NCBI GenBank assembly: GCA_036365515.1
Contig: CM070876.1
Span: 109,836,810-109,900,809 of the forward strand
Direction: 5' to 3'
DNA from: Torymus aiolomorphi
Taxonomy: Eukaryota > Arthropoda > Insecta > Hymenoptera > Torymidae
Length of the DNA stretch: 64,000 bases
Shown: positions 1 through 10,943 of the stretch, one piece after another
Position numbering within the stretch: position 1 is the stretch's first letter
Layout: every line of letters starts with the position of its first letter
The notes under the pieces: model-generated
Told to the model about the DNA's origin: nothing
Database searches by the model: none
Seen by the model: the letters and a program-made list of their open reading frames with translations, nothing else
Program-made: the position numbers and the translations under genes

Positions 1-543
1 TTTTCAACTAGAAGGAAGCATTTCGGAATAAAAATAATAGCACCATTGGAAAGAGCAGGAAAAAATCTATCGATATACGTCCTTAGTTCTTTTTTCAGAG
101 ACTTGGTACACGATTATTAGCGAATTGAATAGAGCGTGCACTTAAACGTGCCGTGCGCACGGGCACGAGGGGCTCGTGCGGACCCTCGGCGCTGTCTTTT
201 TCATGTTGTTACTTTTAAACCTTTTATTTCTCCAACTTCTCTAAGATAGGGTTTTGAAGCTTAAGAGTTGTACTTTCCAATGGTGTAGTTTATTTTGAAA
301 AAAACATGATATACTTTGAGAAAAATGACTTTCAATATTCAACTCGAGTTTTCGTCCGGAAGAAAGCGTTTCGCATTAAAAGCAATGGCACCATTGGAAA
401 GAGCAGGAAAAAACTTATCGATATGGGCCTTGTTTCTTTTTTCAAAGATGCAGCATACAATTATGAACGAGTCAAACAGAGCGTCTTTTACGCGAAAAGA
501 GGCACCGCGCGCGCTCGGTGGCCCGTTCCTGCTGGATGCTCTC
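1..543 (+). repeat. Partial copy of a dispersed inverted-repeat element (GGGAGCGTCC family)
   Basis: This segment matches 47853-48380 in the same orientation almost base for base, including the CpG-rich stretch near 140-200 and the right terminal block near 500-543 (GGTGGCCCGTT...GCTGGATGCTC). At 47435-48380 the family has full inverted ends. Here only the right arm and central spacer are inside the window; the left arm would lie before base 1. Short open frames on both strands are not preserved as protein between the copies, so I treat them as chance. Confidence 0.8.
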
Positions 544-928
544 ATAAACAAAATATCATAATAACAAATTATAATTACAAAAATTAAGAATAATGATCAC
601 ATAAATCGAAAATACATCACGCGAAAAATAAATATAGAATAACGATCAACGCAGCTCAAGAAAACGAATAATAATATTAAACAAATTGATTAATTAAACA
701 ATAATTGCATAAATAAACATTACATTTTGAACAATAAAAGATAACACTAAACAAAAAACTAAGCAAACGGAAAAGATTTATAAAAATGACAAATAAATAA
801 ATAAATTATATCGTGAAATAAACAATTACAAAATATATACAGAAAAAATAGTTGAACTAATAAATAAAAACGTATTTTAAGAGAAATATTAAGTATATCA
901 TAAGCAAGAGAGTAATATGTCATGTCAT
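544..928. other. AT-rich spacer, no feature seen
   Basis: The stretch is very rich in A and T, with no convincing open frame, splice pattern, RNA motif or repeat shared with the rest of the window. Confidence 0.6.
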
Positions 929-1734
929 CCCTGTTGAAAATATCCATGTGGATTTTACATTGATTTCCATATGGAATCCATATGGAATCCATATGGAATC
1001 TATACGGATTCCATATGAATTCCACGTCGATTCCATGTGGAAATTAGTCCCAAATCGTCCTGTGGATTTCCACATGGAATTCCATATAGATTTCTATATG
1101 AATTTTTCTACAAACATTTGTAAAACAAAATCCGTATGGATTTCCATGTAGATTTCCATGGAGAAATCCAGGTAAAAACGATATGATCCATATAGATTTC
1201 TATATGGATTTCCATGTGGTAATTTAAATGTTTATAAAAATGTTTATTTATAAAATTTTTAAATTTTTTTACTAGGGATACGTTTTTTACCATATCAGTA
1301 AAGCATAAAAAATTATAAACTATAATTTCCTCTTATGTAATTCTTCGAAAAGATTCTACAGTACTTGTTGTCAAAAATATGTATCCTAGTAAAAAAAAAT
1401 ATAACAATTTTATAAATAAACATTTTTATAAACATTAAAATTACCATATGGAAATCCATGTGGAAATCTATATGGATCATGTCGTTTTTACCTGGATTTC
1501 CCCATGGAAATCTACATGGAAATCCATACGGATTTTGTTTTACAAATGTTTGTAGAAAAATTCATATAGAAATCTATATGGAATTCCATGTGGAAGTCCA
1601 GAGGACGATTTGGGACTGATTTCCACATGAAATCGACATGGAATCCATATGGAATCCGTATAGATTCCATATGGATTCCATATCGATTCCATGTGGAAAT
1701 CAGTGTAAAATCCACATGGATATTTTCAACAGGG
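929..1734. mobile_element. Palindromic element, CCCTGTTGAAAATATCC ends, filled with CCATATGG-type motifs
   Basis: The element starts CCCTGTTGAAAATATCCATG and ends with the reverse complement. Its two ~400-bp halves are inverted copies of each other, with a centre near 1331. Many degenerate copies of TCCATATGGA and TCCATGTGGA fill the arms. AT dinucleotides at 927-928 and 1735-1736 are the apparent target duplication. It has the same termini as the 6-kb palindrome at 16456-22497. There is no transposase, so it is non-autonomous. Confidence 0.85.
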
Positions 1735-1874
1735 ATGTTAGAAAAACATAGGAAATAAGGGAAACAAAGGGATTACAACCAGACAGACGGCACAACACAA
1801 ACCCGAACTAAAAAAGCAAGTAGACGATATAAATAAACAAACGAACATTTTTTAAAGAAGACCAAAAGTACCAT

Positions 1875-3702
1875 GATCACCTCCAAATACACAATTAAAT
1901 AAAACTTCATCAGATATTTACGTTAACATACCACTGGACTCAAAAACAAAGGAAAATACGGAAATAGTTTCAATTCCATCAACTTCAAAAATAGACCCTA
2001 CCCACATAGCACGTTACGTTTTGGAAACGTTTTTGAAACGTTTCTTTAGGAACCTAGAAATGTTTTCCTAAAAATATAGAAACGTAATAGAAACGTTTCA
2101 GAAACGTAGAAATGTCCTAAATCTGAAAAAATTTTGATAAAAATCGTTAACGTGTTTAAATCGTCTCAGAAACGTTTCTGAAACAGAACTCAAACGTTTG
2201 TACAAAGTTTTGGAAACGTCTCTGAAACGTACATAATCGATTCGACAAAAAACTTACTGGACAATTATTCACGTTCCAGGTTCGTCTAAAAATGTTTCCA
2301 AAACTAATTGGAAACGTTTCAGAAAAGTTTCAAAAAAATTTCTGAAACGTTTCTAAAACATAGCACGAAACGTTTGGAAATGTTTCTACAACGAAATTAA
2401 AATAATTTACATTGTCAGTTATTAACACTGATATTACTTCAAACAGTATTCGGTACGCTTTGCTAGAGTAGACGTTACTTATATATCCTGAAAATGTCTT
2501 TTCTTTTATGACTGAACTACGCCATCTATCGGCGGGTCGGAAATCGAATACTTTACAATCTTAATGTTTTGTATATGGTTCACAAACGTTTCTAAGACGT
2601 TCTTACAACGTAACCTTGCACTTCTGAAACGGAATAGAAACGTTTCAGAATAAAAACGGAACAGTAAGTTTTTTGTCGAATCGATTATGTACGTTTCAGA
2701 GACGTTTCCAAAACTTTGTACAAACGTTTGAGTTCTGTTTCACAAACGTTTCTGAGACGATTTAAACACGTTTACGATTTTTATCAAAATTTTTTCAGAT
2801 TTAGGACATTTCTACGTTTCTGAAACGTTTCTGTTACGTTTCTATATTTTTGGGGAAACGTTTTTAGGTTCCTAAAGAAACGTTTCAAAAACGTTTCCAA
2901 AACGTAACGTGCTATGTGGGTAACGAACTAGATCACCAACAAATTTTCATACACCGAATACACCAAGTCAGAACTCAGCATTTTTTGAAGAATCAATATA
3001 TGTAGAAAACGGAAGGCAACACGACTACACGGACATAGAAGGATTTTTTAATGAACAAAGTTTGATTTTAGCTATAAATAATAATACAAGTAATAACGGA
3101 CAGCCAGAAATTCAAATAAACGAAGATTTAATAAATCTCGAACCAGAAATGACAAACCAAACATTAAAATTACCAGTTAAAGAAGTTGCAAAATTGGTAC
3201 CGAATTTTGACAGGAAAAATATCCAACTCGAGGTATATACAGAAAAATTAAAGCAAGAAAAAAGAATAATATCGAATAATGGCGAATCGAACCTAGTGCA
3301 GATCCTCAAAATCAAGCTCAAAGGAGAAATTTATAAAGCATTAGCAAATGTAGAAATTGAAAATATTAAAACTTTTATTCAAACAATACGTAAAATATAT
3401 CCATCAACGGATAATATACATTCATTATACGGAAAACTAACACAACAAATTCAAGAATCAGATGAAGATGTATGTTTTGCAAACAAGTTACGAGTATTGG
3501 GTAGACAAAAAATACAATTAAAAAAATTAGAACCAAATGTAACAGGAGAAATATTAACAGAATATAAAGCTGGATTAAAAACCGGCAGACTCAGTAGCTT
3601 AAAAAAAAGGATTAAAACAAGAAATTAGAATAGAACTCAGAGAACACCAAGACATGAATAACGAAGTACAAAAAGCAATTGAAATAGAATCAAACTTAAG
3701 GG
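1875..3702 (+). pseudogene. Decayed Gag-like ORF of a Ty3/Gypsy-type retrotransposon, split by a palindromic element
   Basis: An open frame of about 43 codons (1875-1998) runs up to the palindromic element at 2001-2920. Coding sequence resumes right after it and is longest at 2924-3628. The core at roughly 3200-3540 has the helical Gag capsid pattern: a VPNFD-like start, the NLVQILKIKLKGEIYKAL region, then a KIYPS...LYGKLTQ region and a KLRVLGRQ region. No ATG precedes the long frame; the first codon sometimes taken as a start (3062) is TTG. A frame change at the A8 run near 3602-3609 lets related sequence continue to about 3702. No zinc knuckle, protease or RT follows. Assignment to Gag is from pattern recognition only. 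Confidence 0.6.
2001..2920. mobile_element. Palindromic element, CCCACATAGC ends, filled with GAAACGTTTC motifs, TA duplication
   Basis: It begins CCCACATAGCACGTTACG, ends with the inverse, and is flanked by TA at 1999-2000 and 2921-2922. Both arms are dense in the 10-bp palindrome GAAACGTTTC and close variants. A short non-palindromic core lies near 2440-2580. No protein is encoded. It sits inside the Gag remnant, so it inserted after that element did. Confidence 0.85.
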
Positions 3703-3761
3703 GGTGTCAAACTCAATTTTTACCGACCGAGCAAAAACCATCTTGTTTTTAGTAGAAAGAA

Positions 3762-4015
3762 AAAATATATAACGATATATGAAAAATAATGAGTGTATTG
3801 CCCTCCGCAATAACAATACTAATCATTCTACAAAATCTCAAGTCAATATTTGGAAGCGTTTAAGAATGGCATTTGAACGAAAATTTCGTTCAAATGGCAT
3901 TCTTAGATGCCTTAAAATATCAACGTGTAACTTTGAAGAATGGTAGGTAGTATGATTACGGAGGGCAATACATTCATGATTTTGCATAATATGTAAAAAA
4001 AAAAGTAGTTTTTGT
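3762..4015. mobile_element. Small hairpin element
   Basis: The blocks GTATTGCCCTCCG at about 3795-3807 and CGGAGGGCAATAC at about 3959-3971 are inverted. The centre is a long near-perfect palindrome around 3862-3906 (AAGAATGGCATTTGAACG and its inverse). Weaker pairing continues outward to about 3762 and 4015. There is no coding capacity. I could not define a clear target duplication. Confidence 0.65.
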
Positions 4016-4193
4016 TATCATGGTAAATATTGTAAAGTTGATTGCTTCCATTAGATGGCGGCATATAGGTAATTCTTAAACTGTATAAGCAAAAAATTTA
4101 CTGTCCAAAAGGCTAAGTGACCGTTTGTTACAGGTAACAGACATGTTACCGCGCAATGATTGTTCGTATATGTTTACATTTACATAACCTAAA
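4016..4193. other. Unassigned spacer
   Basis: A short AT-rich spacer with no gene or repeat that I recognise. Confidence 0.5.
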
Positions 4194-4675
4194 AATTAAC
4201 ACATCGCAGGCAATGTACTACCGGGCAGCGGACGCGGCATACGCTGTATGGAAGGAAAAGGAAAAAAGGAAGAGAGCGAATAACGGCTCGCCGGGAAGAA
4301 TTCGACTTTGAGGCGACGATGGTGGAGAAGAAAATATCGGCGAATCTCGAGGCCGGCTGCATTATTGGACGGCCGCTGCTCGGTTCAGCGTCCGGACAGG
4401 GGTAGCTCGTTCTGCTTGCGCTCTGTTTGGCCTCTGCCACATAAGCACGTATACGTAAGCTCGTGTGGGCGCGCGCGCTCGCTTCTCTCATTGGTTGGGA
4501 GCGAGCTCAAGCCTTCGACGACCAATGAGAGAAGCGAGCGTGCGCGTCCACACGAGATGTGTGCACGTGCGTACGGATGCATACGTGCTTATGTGGCAGG
4601 GGCCTTCGAGCTGGCGCGGCAAAGGCAGCGCGCGATTAGAACAGCACGGGTATATATAGTGGCGGTGGGTATGGC
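4194..4675 (+). promoter_or_regulatory. GC-rich promoter-like block with inverted CCAAT boxes and a TATA box
   Basis: Base composition changes sharply to GC-rich here. An inverted repeat of about 55 bp per arm lies at about 4437-4606; the arms carry CCACATAAGCACGTATACG outermost and an ATTGGT/ACCAATGAGAG pair innermost, giving two CCAAT boxes in opposite orientation. A TATATATA box follows at 4651-4658. The layout resembles an animal promoter, or a promoter captured by a mobile element. No convincing gene of its own starts downstream; the next sequence is an eIF3c fragment. The function is inferred from motifs only. Confidence 0.4.
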
Positions 4676-5292
4676 ATGAATCAGGGGAAGAGTCATCGTG
4701 CGGCTGATTCTTTTTTATAAATTTTATAGAAACCGCACCATTGCTCATCTCGAACTTTGCTCCTTCCGTTACGCGAACATCAAGGAGGCGCACGGTTGTG
4801 TTGGACTTGATGATGACTGGAAAGGTCAACGAATTTCTAACGCAGAGTCTGTTACCTCAAAGACAGCACGAGCGAAGCAAGGAGCAAGAGGAAATTGAGA
4901 AGCAGCGTCAAATGCTCCTTCACATGCACATCTATCTGGAACTTCTGGAGTGCGTGTACCTCGTCTCCGACACGACGCTGAAGTTAGCTGCTCAGAATTG
5001 GCAGCTGCTAGGAATAAACAAGTTTAGGTGCTCTCAAAACAAATTTTTCTTACTTTTTAGATGAATTTGGTTTATTAATATGTTAAAAATTACAAAAATT
5101 GAAAATATATGATTCGGGGTGCTCATATATGTCATATTTGTCCCTAGCAGCTGCTGTGTCTGAGCTGCTAACTTCAGTATAGTCTTCTCGGCCATGCTCA
5201 TTGAAATTCCCTACATGGCAGCTCATGAGTTCAATGCTAGGAGGAGGATGATCTCCAAGACCTTCTACAACAGGCAAGGACAAGATTGAGGA
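4676..5292 (+). pseudogene. eIF3c (translation initiation factor 3 subunit C) fragment, frameshifted and interrupted
   Basis: Three pieces match the conserved C-terminal third of eIF3c, a core scaffold subunit of the translation initiation factor eIF3. The first is a segment ending [20 protein letters not shown] at about 4728-4790. The second, in the next frame, runs from DLMMTGKV through [12 protein letters not shown] to [14 protein letters not shown] (about 4805-4967). The third, after an inserted element, is [20 protein letters not shown] and SKTFYN (about 5189-5275), ending in TGA. A one-base frameshift lies near 4800. Only an internal part of the protein is present, with no upstream exons, so this is a dead fragment and not the functional gene. 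Recognition is from memory of the family; start and end limits are approximate. Confidence 0.75.
4968..5189. mobile_element. Inverted-repeat element inserted in the eIF3c fragment
   Basis: The conserved eIF3c reading LVS-AML is broken exactly here. The insert has inverted arms (CTGAAGTTAGCTGCTCAGA on the left; the inverse of CTGAAGTTAGCAGCTCAGA on the right) around an AT-rich core. The flanks CTCGTCTC and GTCTTCTC may be a diverged 8-bp target duplication, which would suit a hAT-type element. The family is not certain. Confidence 0.65.
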
Positions 5293-5454
5293 CGTCAGAA
5301 GCGTGATCGGTAACGTAATCGCGATGACAACCGCGGGAACTATTGACTTTTATTATAACTATAAATCTAGATGAATAATGAAGTTGGTAGTGAATAAATC
5401 AATGTTTTTCTCCATGAAAATGTATTTATTTAATTACACGGAGAGAAAGAAATC
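5293..5454. other. Unassigned AT-rich spacer
   Basis: No gene or repeat recognised. Confidence 0.5.
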
Positions 5455-5765
5455 AGTATAAATTACCAAGCTAACAAGTAACCCTGAGGCAGACTTGTAA
5501 ATCCAAAATTTTTACCAAACTTTTTGGCAATTTTTACATGAGATCTCAAGGATATAAAAATTTAAAAATTAAAAAATTGTGTAAAATGCTTCAAAACGCT
5601 TCAGAACCTGTATTTTTGAGTTATCCGGGGGGGTAAAACTTCCAAACAGACGATTATTAATACTGATAAAGTTAATTTTTAATTCAGATAAGTTTTCAGC
5701 AGCATTTCGAGCATAATTTTACAGACATTTTGGCGTGAGATTTTTCAATAGGGCGGTTACAATAG
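5455..5765. repeat. Diverged relative of the element at 48408-48898
   Basis: It shares with 48540-48720 the blocks CGCTTCAAAAC, a following ATTTTTGA..TTATC-GGGGG segment, and a terminal TTTTGGCGTGAGAT block, in the same order. It lacks clear termini here, so it is probably an old degraded copy. Confidence 0.5.
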
Positions 5766-6155
5766 CATGAAAGATGCAAATAATTTCATCAAGTCGTATA
5801 AAAACAAAAGTCTGCAGATCCTGTAGGCTACAGTAATTGATTCAACATTTCAATAACGATGGGCGCACTGGACGCAAGTGAATCTGTTTACGATGGAAAA
5901 CTTGAGTTGATGCTCGGGTGGCGTCTTTGGGTCCTGGAGGAACTGTGTCTTGCAGGCATGCGACTCCTGTGGCAGTGGCGCTGATGTACCCATCTCCACC
6001 ATCTCCTTGTTCGCTTACGCCCGTTTGTCGTCATTGTCGTCAGAACTATATCACGTATCTCGGCGTAGACGTCTGTTATCTGCACGGTACAGTAATCTCA
6101 GCAACCTTTAATATCTTCTTTTCCTTTTTATTAGGCATGCCCGCTTCCCAGGAGA
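5766..6155. other. Mixed-composition segment, unassigned
   Basis: GC content is higher at about 5855-6085. A minus-strand frame here reads fairly protein-like (ISATATGVACLQDTVPPGPK near 5930-5990) and a plus-strand frame from 5859 has 42 codons, but neither matches a family I know. There are no confident splice sites, so I do not call a gene. Confidence 0.4.
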
Positions 6156-7345
6156 GCCTTCTATTTTCGTCAGGGCGAAAATTGTAACACTTCAAAAACT
6201 CAATTTACAATATAAAAACTAATTTCCATCCACAATGAGTTCATTTTAGGCGTTTTTGGATGTGTATGTATGTGATCAAGTAACCCGATTATTTCAGCGA
6301 ATTTTCGATGGATCCAAACGGGCTTTGGAGAATATACTCCACTAATTATACCTAACTGCATGGTGGTTCTCAAATGAGAAAGGTCGATGAAAAATTTTTA
6401 AAATGCGAGCACAAAGAAATATCTCAAAATATCGATTAAGCCTAATGTCTAGAAAAATTAATTTTAAGCTAATATGTATAGGCCTATCTGCTAAAACTAA
6501 TTATAAGACACCTATTTTATGCTGGAAATTTTTTGCTACAAGCAATATTTACCAACACAAATACGAAAAAACGGTAAAATATGTCAAAAATGGATGATTT
6601 TTGGTTATAACTCAACAGGGTTTTCATATTACACATAAATGTTGTAGATAATATTAAAACAAAACTTTTTCCCATTTAACATTATCATGTGAAATTAATT
6701 CCTGACCAGTTAAACACATAAAAACGATTTTTAACGCCTAGATATACATAAAATGGATGGCTATAGCTTGACAGGATTTAACTTTACACAAATATGTTAA
6801 ATGTAAAAGTTGTAGATTAGAATAAAACAAAACTTTTTCTCATTTAAAATTTTCATGTACAATCAATTCCTGACAAATTAGATATACAAAAACGATTTGT
6901 AATGTCTACACCTGAGATAGTCGATTTTCGCTTATTATTCAACAGTATTTCATTTTACACAGAAATATTAGATATCAGAGTTATAGATAACCCTAAAAAA
7001 ACCTTTTTTTTTTTAAACATTTCCGTGTATAATCAATTTCTGCCTATCTAAACCTATAAAAACGATTTTTAAGGCGTAAATATACCTCATATAGTCCATT
7101 TTTGCTTATCAGTTCATAGGATTTGATTTAATACAGAAATATCGCATACAAAAGTTATAGATAACATTTAAATAAAACTTTTTCCCATTGAACATTTTCA
7201 TGTACAATCAATTACTGATGATTTAAACCTATAAACACGATTTTTAACGACTCATATCTCAATACACTCAATATAGTCAATTTTCGCTTATTATTTAACA
7301 GAATTCGATTTGGCACAAATATTTAATACAATAGCTATAAATAAG
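6156..7345 (+). repeat. Dispersed repeat (copy 1) with an internal ~170-bp tandem array
   Basis: From about 6156 to 6450 it matches the reverse complement of about 61830-62120; both carry ATGCGAGCACAAAGAAA. From about 6590 to 7345 it contains four to five degenerate units of about 165-175 bp. Each has a ...AAAACGATTTTTAA... block, a CAGGATTT-like block and an AAACTTTTTCCCATTT-like block. The same units appear inverted at 61130-61600. No coding potential is evident. Confidence 0.7.
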
Positions 7346-8087
7346 ATCGGAAAAATCAATAAAACATTCAAAAAATCATATAATTATAAAAAAATATGAT
7401 AATAAAATATAAAATGTAAATTGATGTTGAACTAAAGAAATCAAAATTACGTAATATTATATAAGTACGTATTAAAGTAATATTATATTTACCAAACAAA
7501 ACTTGCGTAGTGTATGTGTTGTGAAATTGATGCCTTTTAACACATATGTTATACACAATTACTGATTTCACAGATTTTTCAAATATATTTTTTAACAGGT
7601 TCAGTACGGCATGAGTCAATATGACTCGTGAAATCTGCCATATACTTTAAATAGTTGTAAAACAAAAAACTTCATATGAGATATAATAATACACATCATT
7701 AGTATTAAATAAATCTGAAAATTTCTTTGATTCTTTTTTTTTACTCTTTGTAAACTTAATGTACTTTTTCTTATATATTATCCGTACTGAACCTATTTAA
7801 ATACATAATTTCTCTAATATGAGAGCAGAGGTACATTCATCGAAGTGAATAGCTTGCACGCACAAATACATAAGTTGATTGAGAAATATAAAAAATCAAA
7901 TACAGAAATCTGTAATTGAGTAGGACCTCCTCTTAATATTTAATATAGATATTATAAGACGACAAATTGCCATATACAAACAAAGTACCTACCGGACTAC
8001 CCCAACTACAAACAACTACCTACCCGAATCGCACTTAACCACACATGATTTCTCCAGTTCCTAATTACCTATCCCTTCAAATTCTAA
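7346..8087. other. AT-rich spacer, no feature seen
   Basis: Very AT-rich, with only short chance open frames. Around 7980-8090 composition becomes more balanced, leading into the direct repeats that follow. Confidence 0.5.
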
Positions 8088-8363
8088 ACCACTGACACTC
8101 GAAGATCACTAATAGAGCTACAGAAGCTACTAAGTAGCAGCCATCCGCTAGATCAGTAGCAATGCCATCTGGGAGGGAAGAACTGGCAGAGACCTTCACT
8201 CGTATCTCACTTTCAGGGACAACCTCAGCCTAGGGGCACAAGCGCAAGCAGCAGCTCAACCACTCTTGGAAGCCAAGTGAGGACAGTTGAGCACCTACAA
8301 ACCACATGTGACTAATAAGTAGATGACACAAAAAAAAACATTACGATACGAAAGGAAAGTCTG
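8088..8363 (+). repeat. Direct repeat, left copy
   Basis: It shares with 8637-8983 the blocks GCAGCCATCCGCTA, CATCTGGGAGG, CAGAGACCTTC/GGAGACCTTCGCTC, GAGTTGAGCA and CGAAAGGAAAGTCTGCAG, in the same order. Viewed on the minus strand it has acceptor-like AG ends, so it may be a duplicated non-coding exon, but I see no protein. Confidence 0.7.
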
Positions 8364-8369
8364 CAGCAG

Positions 8370-8596
8370 ATGTGTTTGAAATTCCGAACGTTCATAATGA
8401 ACGAAATATTAACTTAAAGTTTCTAATTCTGGTTAGAATTCCCCGGAGTGTGGTTTACTGGTGACTGCAAGAGTGAGAAGTGAAGAAATACAGTTATTAT
8501 CCGATTTTAAATGTATTAAGTAGCCAAATTCGGTTAAATTTGAAAATGGCAAAAATCTTTCGTTCACTATGAACGTTCGAAATTTCAAACACCTTA
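8370..8596. mobile_element. Short inverted-repeat element inserted at the end of the left direct repeat
   Basis: The ends are GTGTTTGAAATTCCGAACG and the inverse of GGTGTTTGAAATTTCGAACG. CAGCAG occurs on both sides (8364-8369 and 8597-8602). The right direct repeat lacks the insert and reads straight across the equivalent position. The terminal motif is shared with the repeat ends near 13453 and 25145. Confidence 0.7.
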
Positions 8597-8636
8597 CAGC
8601 AGTGGTTGCTGTTCACTAAACTCGCTGTACCTTAAA

Positions 8637-8983
8637 GCACTGACATTTAAAGATCACTGATGAAACTGTAGAAGCAGCAAAGTTGGTCTGAGCGTCCCAG
8701 GCTGGCGCTACTCCATGGATGCCAGTCTGCTCAGGATCATCTAAATAGTAACTAGCAGCCATCCGCTAACTCAGTAACTACACCATCTGGGAGGAAAGAT
8801 TGACGGAGACCTTCGCTCATGTTTCACTGTCAGGAACAGCATCAGCCTGGGGGTCGAACAAGGCATAAACATCAGATCAGCCACTACTCTGACAGCCAAG
8901 CGAGGAGAGTTGAGCATCTAAAAACAACATATAACTAATAAATAGATGACACAAAAAAACATTACCATACGAAAGGAGAGTCT
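8637..8983 (+). repeat. Direct repeat, right copy
   Basis: Second copy of the segment at 8088-8363, with about 70 extra bases inside (the ...GGCTGGCGCTACTCCATGG... part near 8700). Confidence 0.7.
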
Positions 8984-9426
8984 GCAGAAGTGGTCGTTGT
9001 TCACTCTCCTCGCTGCATCAGCTACCTGCAAGAAAAGGAAAGTACGATCAGCCCACCCATCAGAGAGGTTAGGAAAGAGAAAGGGCTTACCAAATCTGCT
9101 CTTGCCGCCGACCTCGCTGCTTTGCTGTCTCCGAGTCCTCACCAGCAGACGGACACGACGAGAAGGACGACACCCATCAGGAAGCCGTACTACAGCAGTG
9201 AGCACTGAGCAGTCTGCTGTCATCGCTGATGGGAACGAACTGGAGTCGGACACTCATGCCGTGCACTCGTGCTGCGGCAATAGTACTTCGCGCGGCCGCT
9301 CTGCAAGTACGCGGTACTAACGTGAAGGCGCAGAGGCCGAAAAGAAGATTCTTGGGCGTCTTGCCGAGACTGTCGAGCCTTTCCCTTCTTTATTCTTTTC
9401 CTGTCTCTTTAGCTTTAGCTGTGTTA
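8984..9426. other. Balanced-composition segment, possible exon-bearing region, unassigned
   Basis: GC content is clearly above the neighbours. On the minus strand a 65-bp stretch at 9026-9090 has a canonical GTAAG donor, a CCTAACC branch-like motif and a pyrimidine-rich TTGCAG acceptor. Joining across it does not give a long open frame, so a protein gene is not supported; a non-coding transcript is possible. Open frames up to 124 codons exist on both strands, without recognisable domains. Confidence 0.35.
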
Positions 9427-9603
9427 GAGCGTGTGTGCGTATGCGTGTACGTGAGCGTGTGCTGATGTGTGTCAGTGTGTGTCAGGTCAGGGTACGAACT
9501 ACGACTACGACGCTACGACCTTGTATGTAACACGCACATACACACACGACACGCGCGTGCGCAGACACACACACACACGCACAGACGCACACACACACGT
9601 ATG
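9427..9603. repeat. TG-rich then CA-rich inverted microsatellite
   Basis: A GTGTGTG-rich block (about 9427-9483) is followed by a CACACA-rich block (about 9532-9600). The two can pair as a long imperfect hairpin. No gene. Confidence 0.8.
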
Positions 9604-9683
9604 CCCCGCGCAATTACAAAGGCTATAGTATTGCCGATTGTGCAGTTGCGCTACGCACACTCTTAAAAAGAACCGACAAGAAT

Positions 9684-10010
9684 GGTTTTCATAACCATTT
9701 AATTAGTCAAAGATTCTTATTAAAAAGACGATCTTTTGTGTCAAATTGAACAAAAGACCGTCTTTCTTAAGCTATACAGGTGGTCAGAGTACATTTTTTA
9801 ATTTTTTATTATATTTATGAATTTTTATTAAAATAAGAAAAAATATAAACCATGAATTTCTGAATAATTATTAATAGAGGTAATAAATTCATAATGGCAT
9901 CATAATCATTTAATTAGTAGAATATTTTTATTAAAAATGACGATATTTTGTGACGAATTGAAAAAAAGACGGTCTTTTCACATTCTACACCTTTTTTCAT
10001 TTTACACCTC
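9684..10010 (+). repeat. Tandem direct duplication
   Basis: Two copies of about 90 bp carry CATTTAATTAGT..., AAAAAGACGAT.TTTTGTG and an AAAAGAC.GTCTTT hairpin, at about 9697-9770 and 9907-9985. The sequence between them is AT-rich. Confidence 0.6.
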
Positions 10011-10801
10011 TAGTTGCGACCTGCGAATCAGGTTAGCGCGGCGAGGCGTAAAAAAATTACATAGATTCCCCTAACAGGCAGTGGAGTGTCATTTGTTTTT
10101 GTTTTATATGCGGAACGCTGCTGCATGATCATTCTTGCGATCGGTTATTTGAGATTCGGATATATTTATTAGTGATTATTTAGTGCCGTGAAAGTGTTGT
10201 TCAAAGTATTGATTGCCACAAGCGTTTAATATATTCAATAATTTATTATATTTATTCAACTGATCAAGAAGTGTTGGATATCATGGGTACGAAGAAGAAA
10301 AACTTCAGTCGACTGAAATAAAAAAAATGGTCTCATCGGTAAATATTTAAAGCAAAGCAGTTATTTTGTAAACCCAACATTGTTGTAACGTACAAAATTT
10401 TCTCCATTTCTTTATACATAAAAATTATGATCAGTTTAGCAAAGTAAGCTTATCCCGGTTGAAAAGGTCTGATAAAATCAGATAAAAAGGATGCAGAAAC
10501 CTATTAACCTATGCGGTTTTTGCACCCGAATATGCAAATTTTTATTAATTTTTACATAATTTTTTGGACCGCAAGTAAAATACATATGAATACGTAGTCA
10601 TATACAAAAAGTAATTGCAATTTCTGACCATTTACAAAGTAAATCTTTTTGTAATAAATGCCAACTTATACATTTAGTTGATTTGCGTAAAATATTATAA
10701 ACGTTTTACTCGTTAAATACTACATGTTTTGGCACACTGTGTGCGAAATTAGCATGAGCGAAAATTCTTACACTTGTGCCAAAAAATAGTATCTGGCATT
10801 A
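10011..10801. other. AT-rich segment with a possible first-exon signature
   Basis: A leader-like stretch contains one 12-codon open frame (10283-10321, MGTKKKNFSRLK) followed by an ATG ending at a GTAAAT donor-like site near 10340. That could be a 5' exon, but nothing downstream confirms it. The remainder is AT-rich with no feature. Confidence 0.25.
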
Positions 10802-10943
10802 GTGCACTTTAGTGATTATCAAGTGACAACATTTCTATTCATTGAGAATCACCTACTTCACAAACTCGTATCGCTTATATTATTGCTTAACACAAGCACC
10901 ATTTTGACCTATGAAGCAGGGCTACATAAATTGACCGTTCACA

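Noticed and set aside
4189..4679. Open frames of 100-123 codons on both strands
   Set aside because: They overlap each other in a GC-rich palindrome and follow from low stop-codon frequency; no domain is visible.
8640..8680. CTGATGAAACT as a second hammerhead core
   Set aside because: There is no stem II between CTGATGA and GAAA, and no flanking stems.
8918..9320. Overlapping frames of 111 and 124 codons
   Set aside because: There is no recognisable protein; joining across the plausible minus-strand intron gives early stops.
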